The notes under the pieces are model-generated. The model was not told the origin of the DNA, did no database searches, and saw nothing but the letters and a program-made list of their open reading frames with translations. Both the position numbers and the translations under genes were made by a program. A stretch of 64,000 bases of DNA from Ruminococcus flavefaciens ND2009 (GTDB lineage: Bacteria > Bacillota > Clostridia > Oscillospirales > Ruminococcaceae). The stretch covers positions 62,001-126,000 of the forward strand of contig NZ_JHXI01000007.1 in the NCBI RefSeq assembly GCF_000621785.1, read 5' to 3'. Positions within the stretch are counted from its first letter, which is position 1, and each line of letters starts with the position of its first letter. This document shows, in pieces, positions 41,122-49,588 of the stretch.

Positions 41122-42065
41122 TGAAGAAACTGATCAGTACAGTAATGGGCTTGCTATGCAGCGGCATACTTGTCATTTCAGGTGATTTCAGTGCAAAAGC
41201 CCTTGATAACGGTATCTATACCGCAAAATGCACCCCCTACTACGTTCACCCCGTCACAGGCGTAGTCGAAGACAGAGGCGGAATCGAGTCTGAGGGAATA
41301 GGTCAGCCTATGACTGACAGTGCTACATATACGACAGCTCTGATCGAGGTCGATCCAAACGGAAACACCTATGCAACAGTCCGCCTTTCCCTTATGGATA
41401 ATATCGAAAATGTATCGTTCAAGGTGCAGGCTGACGGAAATGCCCCGTTCAATGATGTGGATTATGACATCATGCAGGAAAATCTCGATGATAATACAAC
41501 AGATTTCCGTATGCAGATTCCCAGTGAAAACAGCTACCTGAGAGCGACATTCTATGTTGCTCCCATGAGACGTGATGTCGTCTACTATATCGGATTCTCC
41601 GATTTACAGCCAGGAAGTGCTGATTTCGTTACCTCTGTTGAGGTAACCTCCCCTGCCGAAAAAACGTCAGAAGGAGGCTCAGAAGCTACAACAGCAGCAT
41701 CAGATGAAGTAACAACAACTACAACTACTACAGCAAAAACGACTACAACTACTGCTGTATCGAAAACTGAAAATAAGACCACAACTGCTTCTGAATCTTA
41801 TACCGTATCTGCTGATGAAGAAGGATATATGCCTTCTGTGGGAGGAAATTCCGATAACGACGGCCTCGGACTTATGATTTATGACGAGCGAGGCAATAAA
41901 ATGGAGTTAAGTGATATTCTGAGCGGTTCAGCAGAAGGTGCTGATAAAGATAAGAGTAATAACGGCATAGTATTGGGAGTACTCGGCGGCTGCTGCGGTA
42001 CGCTGGCGATAGTTGGAATAGTTTATGCAGTTATTCGTTCAAAGAGAAAGAAGGGCAGCAAATGA
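41118..42065 (+). CDS. shp: Shp-like membrane-anchored heme-binding protein
   Basis: 315 residues. After the signal peptide the domain at about 35-175 closely parallels streptococcal Shp: YVHPVTGVVEDRGG, EGIGQPM, RLSLMDNIENVSFKV and ATFYVAPMRRDVVYYIG. In Shp two Met residues bind the heme iron; the equivalents here are in GQPM and APM. A Thr-rich spacer and a C-terminal membrane helix with basic end anchor it, not a sortase signal. Shp transfers heme directly to the HtsA lipoprotein, and here the matching lipoprotein gene overlaps its end (ATGA). The start overlaps the preceding NEAT gene stop. Confidence 0.85.
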   Translation: MMKKLISTVMGLLCSGILVISGDFSAKALDNGIYTAKCTPYYVHPVTGVVEDRGGIESEGIGQPMTDSATYTTALIEVDPNGNTYATVRLSLMDNIENVSFKVQADGNAPFNDVDYDIMQENLDDNTTDFRMQIPSENSYLRATFYVAPMRRDVVYYIGFSDLQPGSADFVTSVEVTSPAEKTSEGGSEATTAASDEVTTTTTTTAKTTTTTAVSKTENKTTTASESYTVSADEEGYMPSVGGNSDNDGLGLMIYDERGNKMELSDILSGSAEGADKDKSNNGIVLGVLGGCCGTLAIVGIVYAVIRSKRKKGSK

Positions 42066-42955
42066 AAATAAGAAAAATAGCAGCTCTCGGACTTTCTTTA
42101 GTTATTTCGGGAGCAATGTCAGGCTGTGTGGATCAGCACCCGGACAGTGCAAAGGAAGTAAATACTGCTGAAAATGTCAGACTTGTAGCGACTTCGCCGG
42201 CAACAGCGGATATTATGGACAGACTCGACCTTGACCTCGTTGGCGTCAGTGACACAAGTCTCAGTACGATCCCTGAGAGGTATGACGATGTAGAGCGTAT
42301 CGGTATTGCAATGTCACCTGATACCGAGAAAATAGCAACACTTGATGCGGACTGGATACTCGGTCCGGCAAGTCTGAAAAACGACTTGCAGCCGAAATAT
42401 TCCGCAATAGGGGTAAAATCCATATTTGTGAATCTTGAAAGCGTCGAAGGAATGTATCAGAGTATAGATGAACTTGGAAAGATGTTTGACAGAGAAAAAC
42501 AGGCCAAGGCTATGATAGATGAATACAATGAATTTATAGATGAATACCATAAGAAAAATGAAGGCAAGGAACAGCCGAAAGTACTTGTCCTTATGGGATT
42601 TCCGGGTTCATTCAGTGTGGCAACAGAAAACAGCTATACAGGCTCTCTTGTAAGGCTGGCAGGCGGTAAGAATGTATATGAGGGCGAGGATAAGGACTAT
42701 ATTGTTGCCAACACCGAGGACATAATAAAAAAGGATCCCGATGTTATTGTTTGTACCGCTCACGGCGGACTTGATGAGGTGGCATATAAGTACCTCAAGG
42801 ACGATTTCAAAAACAACGATATTTGGCAGCATTTCAGAGCGGTTGAGGAAGATAATGTCTATTATCTTGACAGTAAGCTGTTCAGTATGAGTGCGAACTT
42901 CGATTATCCGGAAGCGCTCGATGTCCTCCAGCCTATATTATATGGGGAGGAATAA
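42062..42955 (+). CDS. Heme ABC transporter substrate-binding lipoprotein (HtsA/IsdE type)
   Basis: 297 residues with lipobox AMSGC and a class III (BtuF-like) fold: RLVATSPATADIMDRL, VGVSDTS, WILGPASLK and VYYLDSKLF. Lipoproteins of this type in NEAT/Shp operons accept heme and deliver it to the membrane permease. His or Met ligands cannot be assigned by eye. Overlaps shp by four bases and is followed by the permease after two bases. Confidence 0.88.
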   Translation: MKIRKIAALGLSLVISGAMSGCVDQHPDSAKEVNTAENVRLVATSPATADIMDRLDLDLVGVSDTSLSTIPERYDDVERIGIAMSPDTEKIATLDADWILGPASLKNDLQPKYSAIGVKSIFVNLESVEGMYQSIDELGKMFDREKQAKAMIDEYNEFIDEYHKKNEGKEQPKVLVLMGFPGSFSVATENSYTGSLVRLAGGKNVYEGEDKDYIVANTEDIIKKDPDVIVCTAHGGLDEVAYKYLKDDFKNNDIWQHFRAVEEDNVYYLDSKLFSMSANFDYPEALDVLQPILYGEE

Positions 42956-42957
42956 GC

Positions 42958-43947
42958 TTGCAGCGCACGACAAAAGTAGTATTTACATATATCATTACAG
43001 CAGTAATGCTGCTTGTACTTTTTGTGATCGCAGTAAGAACGGGAAGTATCAAGGTCTCGGTGACAGAATTGTATAATGGCTTGTTTGTTAAGTATGATCA
43101 GAAGATAGCCACTATTTATGACCTTCGTTTTCCGAGGATATTTATCGCAATGCTCGGCGGTGCAGCAATGGCTGTATCCGGTGTACTCTTACAAGCAGTT
43201 ATGAAGAATCCACTGGCTGATCCCGGTATCATCGGTGTCAGCTCAGGAGCGAGCTTTGCAGCCGTTCTTGTAACAGCATTTTTCCCTCTTATGTATAATT
43301 TTACACCGCTTTTTGCTTGCATAGGCGGATGTACAGCCTGTGCGTTGGTATATATGCTTTCATGGAAATCAGGACTCAGCCCTTTGAGACTTATACTTGT
43401 AGGTGTTGCAATAAATACAATGTTTACAGGACTGATGAGCGCATTCAATTCCGGCACAGGCTCGACATACAGCGGTGTGGCAAGCATTGTCAATGCCAAT
43501 ATCACGCAGAAAACATGGGACGATTTCAGACTTCTGGTCTGCTATGCAGTGGTTGGACTGCTGCTCTCACTGTTTGTAACGAGATACTGCAACCTCCTCA
43601 GTCTGGAGGATAAAACAGTTCGGTCACTCGGCATCAATGTGACAGCGATCAGACTTATAATCTCATTTATTGCCTGTCTGCTTGCGTCCATTTCAACAGC
43701 AGTGATCGGTCCAATCAGTTTCCTCGGACTGATCGTTCCCCATATCGCAAGACTTCTGGTCGGCAGCAATCACAAGGTGCTGATGCCCTACACGATGATA
43801 CTCGGAGCATTTACGTTCCTGCTTGCTGATACAATAGGCAGAACGATCTGCTATCCCTATGAGATCAACGCAACGGTCATCATGTCTGTTGTCGGCGGAC
43901 CGTTCTTCGTATTCCTGTTAAGGAGGTCGGACAGAAAACATGGCTAA
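42958..43947 (+). CDS. Heme ABC transporter permease (FecCD family)
   Basis: 329 residues from a TTG at 42958, with GGGGAGGAATAA just upstream. About nine to ten membrane segments. Family landmarks: LRFPRIFIAMLGGAAMAVSG, NPLADPGIIGVSSGASFAA, FLGLIVPHIAR and RTICYPYEI. It is the membrane subunit partnering the lipoprotein and ATPase on either side. Overlaps the ATPase gene by 8 bases. Confidence 0.92.
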   Translation: MQRTTKVVFTYIITAVMLLVLFVIAVRTGSIKVSVTELYNGLFVKYDQKIATIYDLRFPRIFIAMLGGAAMAVSGVLLQAVMKNPLADPGIIGVSSGASFAAVLVTAFFPLMYNFTPLFACIGGCTACALVYMLSWKSGLSPLRLILVGVAINTMFTGLMSAFNSGTGSTYSGVASIVNANITQKTWDDFRLLVCYAVVGLLLSLFVTRYCNLLSLEDKTVRSLGINVTAIRLIISFIACLLASISTAVIGPISFLGLIVPHIARLLVGSNHKVLMPYTMILGAFTFLLADTIGRTICYPYEINATVIMSVVGGPFFVFLLRRSDRKHG

Positions 43948-44719
43948 TGTATTTGAGATCAAAGACCTTCATTTTTCATACGGAACAAACGAAGTCATCA
44001 AGGGACTTTCGGTGAATATTCAGGCTGGAAAGGTCACAACACTGATCGGAGCGAACGGCTGCGGTAAATCAACACTATTTAACCTGATAACCAAAAGCCT
44101 GAAACCGAACAGCGGCAGTATTATGCTCGGCAGTGAAAATGTTGCGGATATGCGCCTGAAAGACTTTGCAAAAAAGGTCGCTATCGTACATCAGTATAAC
44201 ACCGCTCCCGATGATATAACTGTAGAAAAACTGGTCGGCTACGGCAGAACTCCGCACCAGAGCTTCGGCATTTCCTCCGATACGAAAAAAGATGAAGAAA
44301 TAATACAGCGTTCAATGGAAATAACGAACGTGGTAAAGCACAAGGACAAGCCTGTATCCAAGCTGTCCGGCGGACAAAGACAGCGTGTATGGATCGCAAT
44401 GGCTCTTGCACAGGATACAAAAACGCTGTTCCTCGACGAGCCGACCACTTATCTGGATATTCGCTATCAGCTTCAAATATTAAAGCTGGTACGCACATTA
44501 AATGAGCAGTACGGAATGACGATCATCATGGTACTGCACGACATTAACCAATCATTATACTACAGCGACGAAATTATCGCCATGAAGGACGGAAAGATCT
44601 GTGCGCAGGGAGAGCCGCAAAAGGTCATCACATCTGAACTGATGAAGGAAGTCTACGGCGTAGACCTTCAAATCTCACAGCTTGACGGAAAACCGTTCAT
44701 CATGCCGATCGGAAAATAG
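43940..44719 (+). CDS. Heme ABC transporter ATP-binding protein
   Basis: 259 residues, with Walker A GANGCGKSTLFN, Q-loop VHQYN, signature LSGGQRQRVWIAMA, Walker B TLFLDEPTTYLD and switch His VLHDI. It is of the FepC/BtuD class for iron complexes and heme. Completes the importer operon unit. Confidence 0.92.
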   Translation: MANVFEIKDLHFSYGTNEVIKGLSVNIQAGKVTTLIGANGCGKSTLFNLITKSLKPNSGSIMLGSENVADMRLKDFAKKVAIVHQYNTAPDDITVEKLVGYGRTPHQSFGISSDTKKDEEIIQRSMEITNVVKHKDKPVSKLSGGQRQRVWIAMALAQDTKTLFLDEPTTYLDIRYQLQILKLVRTLNEQYGMTIIMVLHDINQSLYYSDEIIAMKDGKICAQGEPQKVITSELMKEVYGVDLQISQLDGKPFIMPIGK

Positions 44720-44735
44720 CAAAGGATGTGAAATT

Positions 44736-45152
44736 ATGCTTGGAAAGGAGAAAACAGAAAACTATCTGAAAGTAATATACAGACTGCAGCGGATGCACGG
44801 CGATGTACGGGGCATTGAGATCGCACATGAGCTTGGTGTCACAAGAACGACCGTCAGCATTGCAGTCCATGAACTTGAAAAAGAAGGCTATGTCATCATC
44901 AAATATGACTGCGGTATCCAACTGACAGCAAAGGGTATGCAGAGGGCAAAGGTTGTAACGGAGAAGTATGATTTTTTCATGGATATGCTACGCTATCTCC
45001 GTGTCGATCCTGATACGGCAAAAGTTGATGCCTGCCGTATGGAGCATAGCCTGTCAGAAAAGAGCTTCAAGGCTTTGCAGGCATTCTTTCAAAATCACAT
45101 GCGTGCAGCGATAAAAGCACATATTTTAGAATCAAACGAGGACAGGGGCTGA
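44736..45152 (+). CDS. DtxR-family iron/manganese-dependent regulator
   Basis: 138 residues from ATG 44736. The winged helix (RGIEIAHELGVTRTTVSIAV, wing YDCGIQLTAKG) is followed by the metal and dimer domain with DACRMEHSLSEKSF, the Cys-x-x-Glu-His signature of DtxR/MntR. Streptococcal hts operons are controlled by the DtxR-family MtsR, so this is a good candidate for iron-dependent control of the operon, alongside the regulator at 27390. AAAGGATG upstream serves as ribosome site. Confidence 0.88.
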   Translation: MLGKEKTENYLKVIYRLQRMHGDVRGIEIAHELGVTRTTVSIAVHELEKEGYVIIKYDCGIQLTAKGMQRAKVVTEKYDFFMDMLRYLRVDPDTAKVDACRMEHSLSEKSFKALQAFFQNHMRAAIKAHILESNEDRG

Positions 45153-45186
45153 AAAAGCCCCTTCCCATTACAAAAAAGGAGGATAT

Positions 45187-45339
45187 ATGGGTAAGAAAAA
45201 AACTCTATTATCAATCATATTATTTCTGACACCGCTTTTGTATATACACCGCAGAGTTATTAAATCAATTTTAACAGGCTCACCGATGCCGGAAAGTCCG
45301 CATAAATGTCACGGAAGATCGGAGGACGGCGATGTTTGA
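45187..45339 (+). CDS. 50-residue membrane peptide before the ABC pair
   Basis: A small gene with a very good site (AAGGAGG, 5 bases before ATG). It has a basic front, one hydrophobic segment (LLSIILFLTPLLYIH) and a polar tail PHKCHGRSEDGD with His and Cys. Its stop overlaps the start of the CydD-like gene by 8 bases, so translation is coupled. It could be a small subunit or regulator of the transporter and might bind metal or heme through HKCH. No homologue is recalled. Confidence 0.6.
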   Translation: MGKKKTLLSIILFLTPLLYIHRRVIKSILTGSPMPESPHKCHGRSEDGDV

Positions 45340-47074
45340 TAAACGACTGACACAGCTATGTCCCGAAAGCAAAAAATACATTGTGGGCAATATTATCCTG
45401 CAATGGCTGGAGCTTGCGCTGAATACCGTTATGATAATCACGGTCGCAAAAACGATCAGCAAGCTATATTACAAAGAATGGACGATGAGCGACCTGACTT
45501 TGCCGATCATCGTAATTCTGGCAACACTTGTCATACGCTTCTTTACAGCGCAGGGAGCAACGAGAATGAGCTATCTTGCGTCAAAAACTGTCAAGCAGAA
45601 GCTCCGTGAGCTGATATATGGCAAGCTGCTCAAACTCGGCAGCAAATACCGTGAACAGGTCACGACTGCGGAGCTTGTGCAGGAGTCCGTTGAGGGCGTT
45701 GACCAGCTTGAAAGCTATTTCGGACTTTACGTTCCACAGTTTTTCTACGCTTTCATTGCTCCAATCACGCTGTTCTTCCTGTTCGGATTCGGCGGAAGCT
45801 GGGCAACTGCGACTGTACTTCTGGTCTGTGTACCGCTTATCCCCGGTGCGATCATGATGGTGCAGAAAATAGCCAAAAAGCTGCTCTCGAAATATTGGGG
45901 ACAATACGCACAGCTTGGCTCAACATTCCTCGAAAACTTGCAAGGCATGACCACACTGAAAACCTATCAGGCAGACGAGTTCAAGAACGAGCAGATGAAC
46001 GAAGAATCCGAACATTTCCGTTTCGTGACAATGAAGGTACTGACTATGCAACTCAATTCCATTATCATCATGGACTTCTTTGCATACGGCGGTGCGGCGC
46101 TTGGCATTTTAATGGCAACAAGAGCCTTTGTCAAGGGCAATCTTGCACTTGCAAACTGCATTTTCATGATACTGCTCTCGGCTGAATTTTTCCTTCCCAT
46201 GCGCCGTCTTGGAAGCTATTTCCATGTTGCCATGAACGGTATGGCGGCAAGCGACAAAATATTCAAATTCCTGAAGCTGGATGAGCCTGCCGACCGTATC
46301 GGAATTATTGAAGAAATCGGCGAAATATCGCTGAATAACGTGCATTTTTCTTATGATGAGAGCCGTGAGATCCTCCACGGTATCAGTATGAAAATTCCCG
46401 AAAACAGCTTTGTGGGTATTGTCGGTGAATCCGGCTGCGGTAAGTCAACCGTGGCTTCACTGCTCATGGAGAGAAATACGCCCACTGCCGGCACACTTAC
46501 CTTGAACGGCAGGGACATGAGCGAGATCGCAGAAGATGATCTGATGGAGAATTTCACCTATATCAGCCATGCGCCTTATTTTTTCAAAGGTACAGTACGG
46601 GAAAACCTGCTTCTGGGCGTACCGTGCTTTGCGGCTGAGGACAGTGTTTTGTGGGAAGTGCTCGACCGCTGCAATCTTTCCGCATTTCTGAAAGCCGAAA
46701 AAGGTCTGGACACTGTTCTGCTTGAAAACGCAGGGAATCTCTCAGGCGGTCAGAAACAGAGACTCGCCCTTGCAAGAGCGATCCTGCACGATTCTCCCGT
46801 TTACATTTTCGACGAGGCGACCAGCAATATTGACGTTGAGAGCGAGGAAGTTATCCTCTCCGAAATTCGTAAACTTGCGAAAAACAAGACCATTATCATG
46901 ATAAGCCACCGCCTTGCAAATGTGGCTGACGCAGACAATATTTACTGCCTTGAAAGCGGAACTATCGCTGAAAGCGGCACACATGAGGAACTGCTGAAAA
47001 AGGGCGGTACATACGCAAAACTCTGGCAAACACAGGCAGAGCTTGAAAACTACGGAAAGGAGGCGAAGGCATGA
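45332..47074 (+). CDS. CydD-like ABC exporter half
   Basis: 580 residues, six membrane segments then an ATPase domain: Walker A GESGCGKSTVAS, signature LSGGQKQRLALARA, Walker B VYIFDEATSNID, switch His ISHRL. CydDC exports glutathione or cysteine and binds heme in E. coli. The pair here overlaps the next gene by four bases and ends the heme operon, so heme, porphyrin or thiol export or import are the main options. It is a full heterodimer partner for 47071-48729. Confidence 0.8.
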   Translation: MFDKRLTQLCPESKKYIVGNIILQWLELALNTVMIITVAKTISKLYYKEWTMSDLTLPIIVILATLVIRFFTAQGATRMSYLASKTVKQKLRELIYGKLLKLGSKYREQVTTAELVQESVEGVDQLESYFGLYVPQFFYAFIAPITLFFLFGFGGSWATATVLLVCVPLIPGAIMMVQKIAKKLLSKYWGQYAQLGSTFLENLQGMTTLKTYQADEFKNEQMNEESEHFRFVTMKVLTMQLNSIIIMDFFAYGGAALGILMATRAFVKGNLALANCIFMILLSAEFFLPMRRLGSYFHVAMNGMAASDKIFKFLKLDEPADRIGIIEEIGEISLNNVHFSYDESREILHGISMKIPENSFVGIVGESGCGKSTVASLLMERNTPTAGTLTLNGRDMSEIAEDDLMENFTYISHAPYFFKGTVRENLLLGVPCFAAEDSVLWEVLDRCNLSAFLKAEKGLDTVLLENAGNLSGGQKQRLALARAILHDSPVYIFDEATSNIDVESEEVILSEIRKLAKNKTIIMISHRLANVADADNIYCLESGTIAESGTHEELLKKGGTYAKLWQTQAELENYGKEAKA

Positions 47075-48729
47075 AAAAGCGTTCAAAAGCAGGTACACTT
47101 CTGAAAATGCTCGGACTGGTAAAGCCGCTGACAGGCTTCATGTGCCTTGCCGTCCTGACGGGAACACTCGGCTATCTTGCAGTGCAGTTTATCCCGATCT
47201 TAGGCGGATTTGCCGTACTTCATGGACTCGGACACGACACACCTATCAGTATTACGGCAATATGGGTATGTCTTGTGCTGTTTGCACTTTTGAGGGCAGT
47301 CCTCCGCTACACAGAACAGCGCACCAATCACTACATCGCCTTCACGCTTCTTGCAATTATCCGTGACAAGGTGTTTCAGGCACTCCGCAAGCTGTGTCCT
47401 GCGAAGCTGGAAGGACGTGACAAGGGCGATTTAATCAGCCTTATCACCTCCGATGTTGAGCTGCTGGAAGTGTTCTATGCCCACACAATTTCACCGATCT
47501 GCATTGCGTTTCTGGTGGAGCTTGTCATGGTGATCTTCATCGGCAGCTATCACTGGTCGCTTGGACTGCTTGCTCTCTGTGCTTTTGTCAGTGTAGGAGT
47601 GATACTTCCGCTTATCATATCCAAACGAAGCGGAAATACAGGCGATGAGATCAGAGCGCAGTCCGGCGAGCTTGCGGCTTACGTTCTCGAAAATATCCGT
47701 GGACTGGACGAAACGGTGCAGTACGGAAACGGTATGCAGCGAATGGACGGAATGAACCGCAAGACACAGCAGCTTACCGAAAATCAGGGCAAGCTGAATA
47801 AGCTGACAGGCTTCAATCTTGCGCTGGCGAACACTTTTATTCTTGTGTTTGACATTGCAATGCTTATGTTATCGGCACACCTTTACAGCAAGGGTATCAC
47901 CGATTTTTCGGGATTTATCATTCCGCTGATTGCTCTGATGTCAAGCTACGGACCGGTGTCTGCGCTTGCAAATCTCGGTACGACACTCCAAAGCACGATT
48001 GCTTCGGGAGGTCGAGTTCTGGACATTATAGAGGAAACGCCTGAGACTGAGGAAATCACCGGAAAGCAGAATGTTTCATTCAGCGGTGCGGACTGTGAGA
48101 ATGTCACATTCAGCTACGGCGGCGATGTTGTGCTGAAAGATTTCTCCATGAAATTCCCCGAAAACAAGATCGTCGGCGTGATCGGCAAATCGGGAAGCGG
48201 CAAGTCCACTCTGCTGAAACTGCTCATGCGTTTCTGGAAAACGACCAATGGTACTGTGAATATCTCAGGCACAAACATCGAAAACATCAACACCGCAAAT
48301 CTGCGTGATATTGAAAGCTACATGACGCAGGATACGCAGCTTTTCAAGGACACGATCGCAAACAATATCCGAATCGGCAAGCTCAGTGCGACCGATGAAG
48401 AAGTAATTTCTGCCTGCAAGAAAGCCTCCATCCATGACTTTATCATGACATTGCCGAACGGCTATGATACGCAAGTCGGTGAGCTTGGCGAAACGCTTTC
48501 CGGCGGTGAAAGACAGCGTATCGGTCTTGCAAGAGCCTTCCTCCATGATGCACCGTTCATGCTCCTTGACGAGCCTACAAGCAACCTTGACAGCCTGAAT
48601 GAAGCTGTTATCCTCCGTTCGCTGAAAGAGGAATCTGCCGGAAAGACCGTTGTTCTGGTGTCGCACAGAGCCTCTACCATGCGTATCGCTGACGTGACAC
48701 ATTCCGTAGAAAACGGACGTGTGAGCTGA
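47071..48729 (+). CDS. CydC-like ABC exporter half
   Basis: 552 residues with the same layout: Walker A GKSGSGKSTLLK, signature LSGGERQRIGLARA, Walker B FMLLDEPTSNLD and switch VSHRA. The start overlaps the upstream ABC gene (ATGA) and the stop overlaps the YgbA-like gene. Both halves keep complete catalytic motifs, so no degenerate ATP site is evident. Confidence 0.8.
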   Translation: MKKRSKAGTLLKMLGLVKPLTGFMCLAVLTGTLGYLAVQFIPILGGFAVLHGLGHDTPISITAIWVCLVLFALLRAVLRYTEQRTNHYIAFTLLAIIRDKVFQALRKLCPAKLEGRDKGDLISLITSDVELLEVFYAHTISPICIAFLVELVMVIFIGSYHWSLGLLALCAFVSVGVILPLIISKRSGNTGDEIRAQSGELAAYVLENIRGLDETVQYGNGMQRMDGMNRKTQQLTENQGKLNKLTGFNLALANTFILVFDIAMLMLSAHLYSKGITDFSGFIIPLIALMSSYGPVSALANLGTTLQSTIASGGRVLDIIEETPETEEITGKQNVSFSGADCENVTFSYGGDVVLKDFSMKFPENKIVGVIGKSGSGKSTLLKLLMRFWKTTNGTVNISGTNIENINTANLRDIESYMTQDTQLFKDTIANNIRIGKLSATDEEVISACKKASIHDFIMTLPNGYDTQVGELGETLSGGERQRIGLARAFLHDAPFMLLDEPTSNLDSLNEAVILRSLKEESAGKTVVLVSHRASTMRIADVTHSVENGRVS

Positions 48730-49070
48730 TGAATGTTCAGACAAAGCGTGAACGTGAAAAGGAGCTTGTATCGCTGATGATAAGGATATACTGCCGCAAA
48801 AAACACGGCGGCAGATCCTTATGTCAGCAGTGTGCGGAGCTTGAAAACTATGCAAGGCAGAGGTCAGATAAGTGTCCTTTCATGGAAAATAAGACCTTCT
48901 GCTCAAATTGCAGAGTGCATTGCTACAAGCCCGAAATGCGTGAAAAGATCAAAGAGGTCATGCGATTCAGCGGACCGAAGATGATCTTCTACAGACCTGT
49001 GACGGCGATACGTCACGTTATAGCCACGAAACGTGAGAAAAAACGATTGGAGGAAAGCGATGGCAATTAA
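48729..49070 (+). CDS. ygbA: YgbA-like (nitrous-oxide-stimulated promoter) Cys-rich protein
   Basis: 113 residues. Cysteine pattern CRKKHGG, LCQQCAELENYA, KCPFMENKTFCSNCRVHCY and the following MRFSGPKMIFYRP are characteristic of the YgbA family. The spacing suggests an Fe-S or zinc centre. In other bacteria YgbA responds to nitrosative stress and iron. It is translationally coupled to the CydC-like gene and to ybaN, a grouping also seen in other Firmicutes and in line with iron or heme stress. Confidence 0.85.
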   Translation: MNVQTKREREKELVSLMIRIYCRKKHGGRSLCQQCAELENYARQRSDKCPFMENKTFCSNCRVHCYKPEMREKIKEVMRFSGPKMIFYRPVTAIRHVIATKREKKRLEESDGN

Positions 49071-49458
49071 AAGACTGATATTTCTGATACTCGGCTGCAT
49101 CTGTCTCGGACTCGGCACTGTCGGTATTTTCCTTCCGATACTCCCTACCGTCCCCTTCTATATGGCAACAGTATTCTGCTTCAGTCAAAGTTCACAGAAG
49201 CTCCACGACTGGTTCATCGGAACGGAGCTGTATAAGAAGCACCTGAAATCTTTTGTTGAGAAGAAGGGTATGCTGATGAAAACAAAGATCAGCATACTGA
49301 CTACAGTAACACTTCTGATGGGCTTTGGCGTATTCATGATGGCACGGAAAGGAATATGGATACCTTGTATCATCATCGGCGTGGTGTGGGTATGCCATAT
49401 AATATATTTTGTGTTCGGTGTCAAGACGCTCAAAGAGGAAAAAACAATACAGAAATAG
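49060..49458 (+). CDS. YbaN-like (DUF454) membrane protein
   Basis: 132 residues from ATG 49060, with TTGGAGGAAAG before it, overlapping ygbA by 11 bases. The N-terminal segment LGCICLGLGTVGIFLPILPT and PFYMATVFCFSQSS, then the KLHDWFIG region, are diagnostic of DUF454. Three membrane segments. DUF454 genes often lie beside heme-related genes; the role is unknown. It is the last gene before a terminator. Confidence 0.85.
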   Translation: MAIKRLIFLILGCICLGLGTVGIFLPILPTVPFYMATVFCFSQSSQKLHDWFIGTELYKKHLKSFVEKKGMLMKTKISILTTVTLLMGFGVFMMARKGIWIPCIIIGVVWVCHIIYFVFGVKTLKEEKTIQK

Positions 49459-49464
49459 TTTTAG

Positions 49465-49491
49465 AAAGCCGTTCATTCTTGGACGGCTTTT
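49465..49491 (+). terminator. Terminator of the heme operon
   Basis: AAAGCCGT / ACGGCTTT (8 bp) with a 10-base loop and a short T-run at 49488-49491. Confidence 0.8.
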
Positions 49492-49505
49492 CGTGTGGAA
49501 AAATC

Positions 49506-49534
49506 TTGAAAAAACAGTTAGCGTATGCTATAAT
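49506..49534 (+). promoter_or_regulatory. Strong promoter of the long downstream operon
   Basis: TTGAAA (49506-49511), 17-base spacer, TATAAT (49529-49534) preceded by TGC (extended -10). It is overlapped by the inverted repeat at 49516-49561. Confidence 0.85.
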
Positions 49535-49561
49535 AGAAATATAAGTTTGCATTTGCTAACT
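49516..49561. promoter_or_regulatory. Inverted-repeat operator around the -10 box
   Basis: AGTTAGCGTATGC (49516-49528) and GCATTTGCTAACT (49549-49561) are inverted copies matching at 11 of 13 positions, one arm between -35 and -10 and the other just after the transcript start. This placement suits a repressor. The arm resembles AGTTAGCAGATAC at 28551-28563 in the heme promoter, so one regulator may act on both. Confidence 0.65.
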
Positions 49562-49588
49562 ACTATTCGATTCATGAGGTGATAAAGT

